Below, in pieces: positions 63,181 to 64,000 of a DNA stretch of 64,000 nt (position 1 is its first letter; each line of letters starts with the position of its first letter). The notes beneath the pieces are model-generated. The model was not told the origin of the DNA. It saw only the letters and a program-made list of their open reading frames with translations, and did not search any database. The translations under genes and the position numbers were made by a program. The DNA is from Sulfomarinibacter sp963741385 (GTDB lineage: Bacteria > Acidobacteriota > Thermoanaerobaculia > Thermoanaerobaculales > Sulfomarinibacteraceae). Where the stretch lies: positions 124,001 through 188,000 of the forward strand of contig CAVUHO010000010.1 in the NCBI GenBank assembly GCA_963741385.1. Reading direction: 5' to 3'.

Positions 63181-64000
63181 ATGCGGAGGCACGTCACACT
63201 GATCACCGGCGCGGGCGGCGAAATCGGCCACGGGCTGATCGAGCGACTCGCAGCCGATGGCGACAGCCAGATCATCACCATCGATCTCAAGCCGCTCGAC
63301 CCCGGGATTCGCGAATTCGTCGAGCAAGACTACGTCGGCTCGATCCTGGAGACCCACCTGCTGCAGCGGATCCTCTCCGAGTACCTGGTGGACACGGTGT
63401 ACCACCTGGCGGCCATCCTCTCGACCAGGGCCGAGTTCACACCGGTGACCGGGCACGAGATCAACGTCGAGGGCACACTCAAGCTGCTCGACTTCGCCCA
63501 GGCCCAGGGGGAGTCGCACGGCCGGCCGGTGGCCTTTCTCTACCCGTCGTCGATCGCGGCCTACGGTCTGCCCGACCTGGAGACCAAGGCGAGGGTGGGA
63601 GCGGTTCGCGAGCACGAGTGGAACAACCCGACCACTATGTACGGCTGCAACAAGCTCTACTGCGAACACCTCGGCAGTTACTACGCCCACCACTACAAGC
63701 AACTCGCCGCCGAGACCCTCTCGGGGAAGGTCGATTTCCGCGCTATCCGCTTCCCCGGGCTGATCTCGGCCGTTACGGTGCCGTCGGGCGGCACCTCGGA
63801 CTATGCGCCCGAGATGATCCACGCCGCGGCCCGCGGCGAGGCCTACGCCTGCTTCGTACGCCCCGACACCCGGATTCCCTTCATGGTGATGCCGGACGCG
63901 GTCGACGCACTGGTCCAGCTCGCGAATGCGGACGCCGCCGGCCTCGGCAGGGACGTTTACAACATCACCGCGTTCAACCCATCGGCGGAGGAGATCCGTT
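63181..64000 (+). CDS. L-threonine dehydrogenase-like NAD-dependent epimerase (3' end outside window)
   Basis: At least 273 residues, cut by the window end. Dinucleotide motif VTLITGAGGEIGHGLIERL, catalytic Tyr-Lys pair in NPTTMYGCNKLYCEHLG, and the segments YPSSIAAYGLPDLETK, RFPGLISAVTVPSGGTSDYAPEM and FMVMPDAVDAL that mark the short-chain (animal/archaeal-like) threonine 3-dehydrogenase branch of UDP-sugar epimerase relatives. It would oxidise threonine to 2-amino-3-ketobutyrate. GGAGGGATTG precedes ATG 63181. A kbl partner, if any, would be downstream. Confidence 0.85.
   Translation, partial: MRRHVTLITGAGGEIGHGLIERLAADGDSQIITIDLKPLDPGIREFVEQDYVGSILETHLLQRILSEYLVDTVYHLAAILSTRAEFTPVTGHEINVEGTLKLLDFAQAQGESHGRPVAFLYPSSIAAYGLPDLETKARVGAVREHEWNNPTTMYGCNKLYCEHLGSYYAHHYKQLAAETLSGKVDFRAIRFPGLISAVTVPSGGTSDYAPEMIHAAARGEAYACFVRPDTRIPFMVMPDAVDALVQLANADAAGLGRDVYNITAFNPSAEEIR

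Overview
The window is a high-GC bacterial chromosome segment with about 50 genes. I see no rRNA or tRNA gene, IS element, phage gene or CRISPR array. The gene mix suggests an Acidobacteriota-like (Thermoanaerobaculia-type) or similar environmental lineage: a secreted prolyl oligopeptidase, a 1094-residue BNR/sortilin-like secreted protein, a C69 dipeptidase, cytochrome bd with CydDC, fatty-acid beta-oxidation, RND and MacAB-type exporters, and a selenocysteine peroxiredoxin. This assignment is inference from gene content only. Three apparent frameshifts (two in the prolyl oligopeptidase, one in a TetR gene) fit either real decay or indel errors in a draft assembly.

Layout. 1-3537 (-): histidine kinase, response regulator, O-antigen-ligase-like protein and the start of one more gene, as one operon. 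3610-8000 (-): ornithine aminotransferase, prfB with a programmed +1 frameshift, lnt. 8188-12985 (-): CaiB-type CoA transferase, FadJ-like and FadI-like proteins. 13252-15327 (+): frameshifted prolyl oligopeptidase. 15452-18128 (-): small membrane protein, stand-alone receiver, and a CsoR / copper-permease pair with a clear operator. 18253-18867 (+): AhpC-type peroxiredoxin whose peroxidatic residue is encoded by TGA, followed by a SECIS-like hairpin and a terminator. 19159-25141 (-): cydAB and cydDC. 25443-33867: a secreted DUF1028 protein (+), a novel membrane/zinc-ribbon protein (-), then a (-) series of acyl-CoA ligase, histidine phosphatase, DsbD-N protein, redoxin and ABC exporter. 34036-35930 (+): thiamine-binding protein and RetSat-type oxidoreductase. 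36187-37904 (-): zinc peptidase and nucleoside phosphorylase. 38013-44827 (+): C69 peptidase, BNR protein, MsrA, NmrA-like protein. 44820-47324 (-): threonine synthase with two small unknowns. 47585-55626 (+): MATE exporter, then tetR-tolC-MFP-RND. 55817-57539 (-): lipoprotein, GFA and PilZ proteins. 57743-62608 (-): MacA-like MFP, two different FtsX-type permeases and an ATPase. 63181-end (+): partial TDH-type epimerase.

The most unusual feature is outside the genes. Most intergenic gaps hold short-period satellites: heptads in several unrelated 'words' (ATTTCGG, AATTCGG, ATTTTGA, CAAGCCC, TATGGGC/CTTGAGC, GGATGCT) and octads (GAAAGGGA, CTCCCCTG). They often sit as inverted pairs around a GC-rich CCACCC/GGGTGGG core, so the unit can fold into a cruciform or RNA hairpin. 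At least three other dispersed families occur as well: a long TGTCATCCCGA inverted repeat, AACGTT clusters lying on stop codons, and a CGCGTGCGGCGG core. The arrays lie both between operons and at junctions inside operons, which points to a role at the DNA or mRNA-structure level. They also produce artefactual 'NPKSEIRN' N-terminal extensions in naive gene calls.
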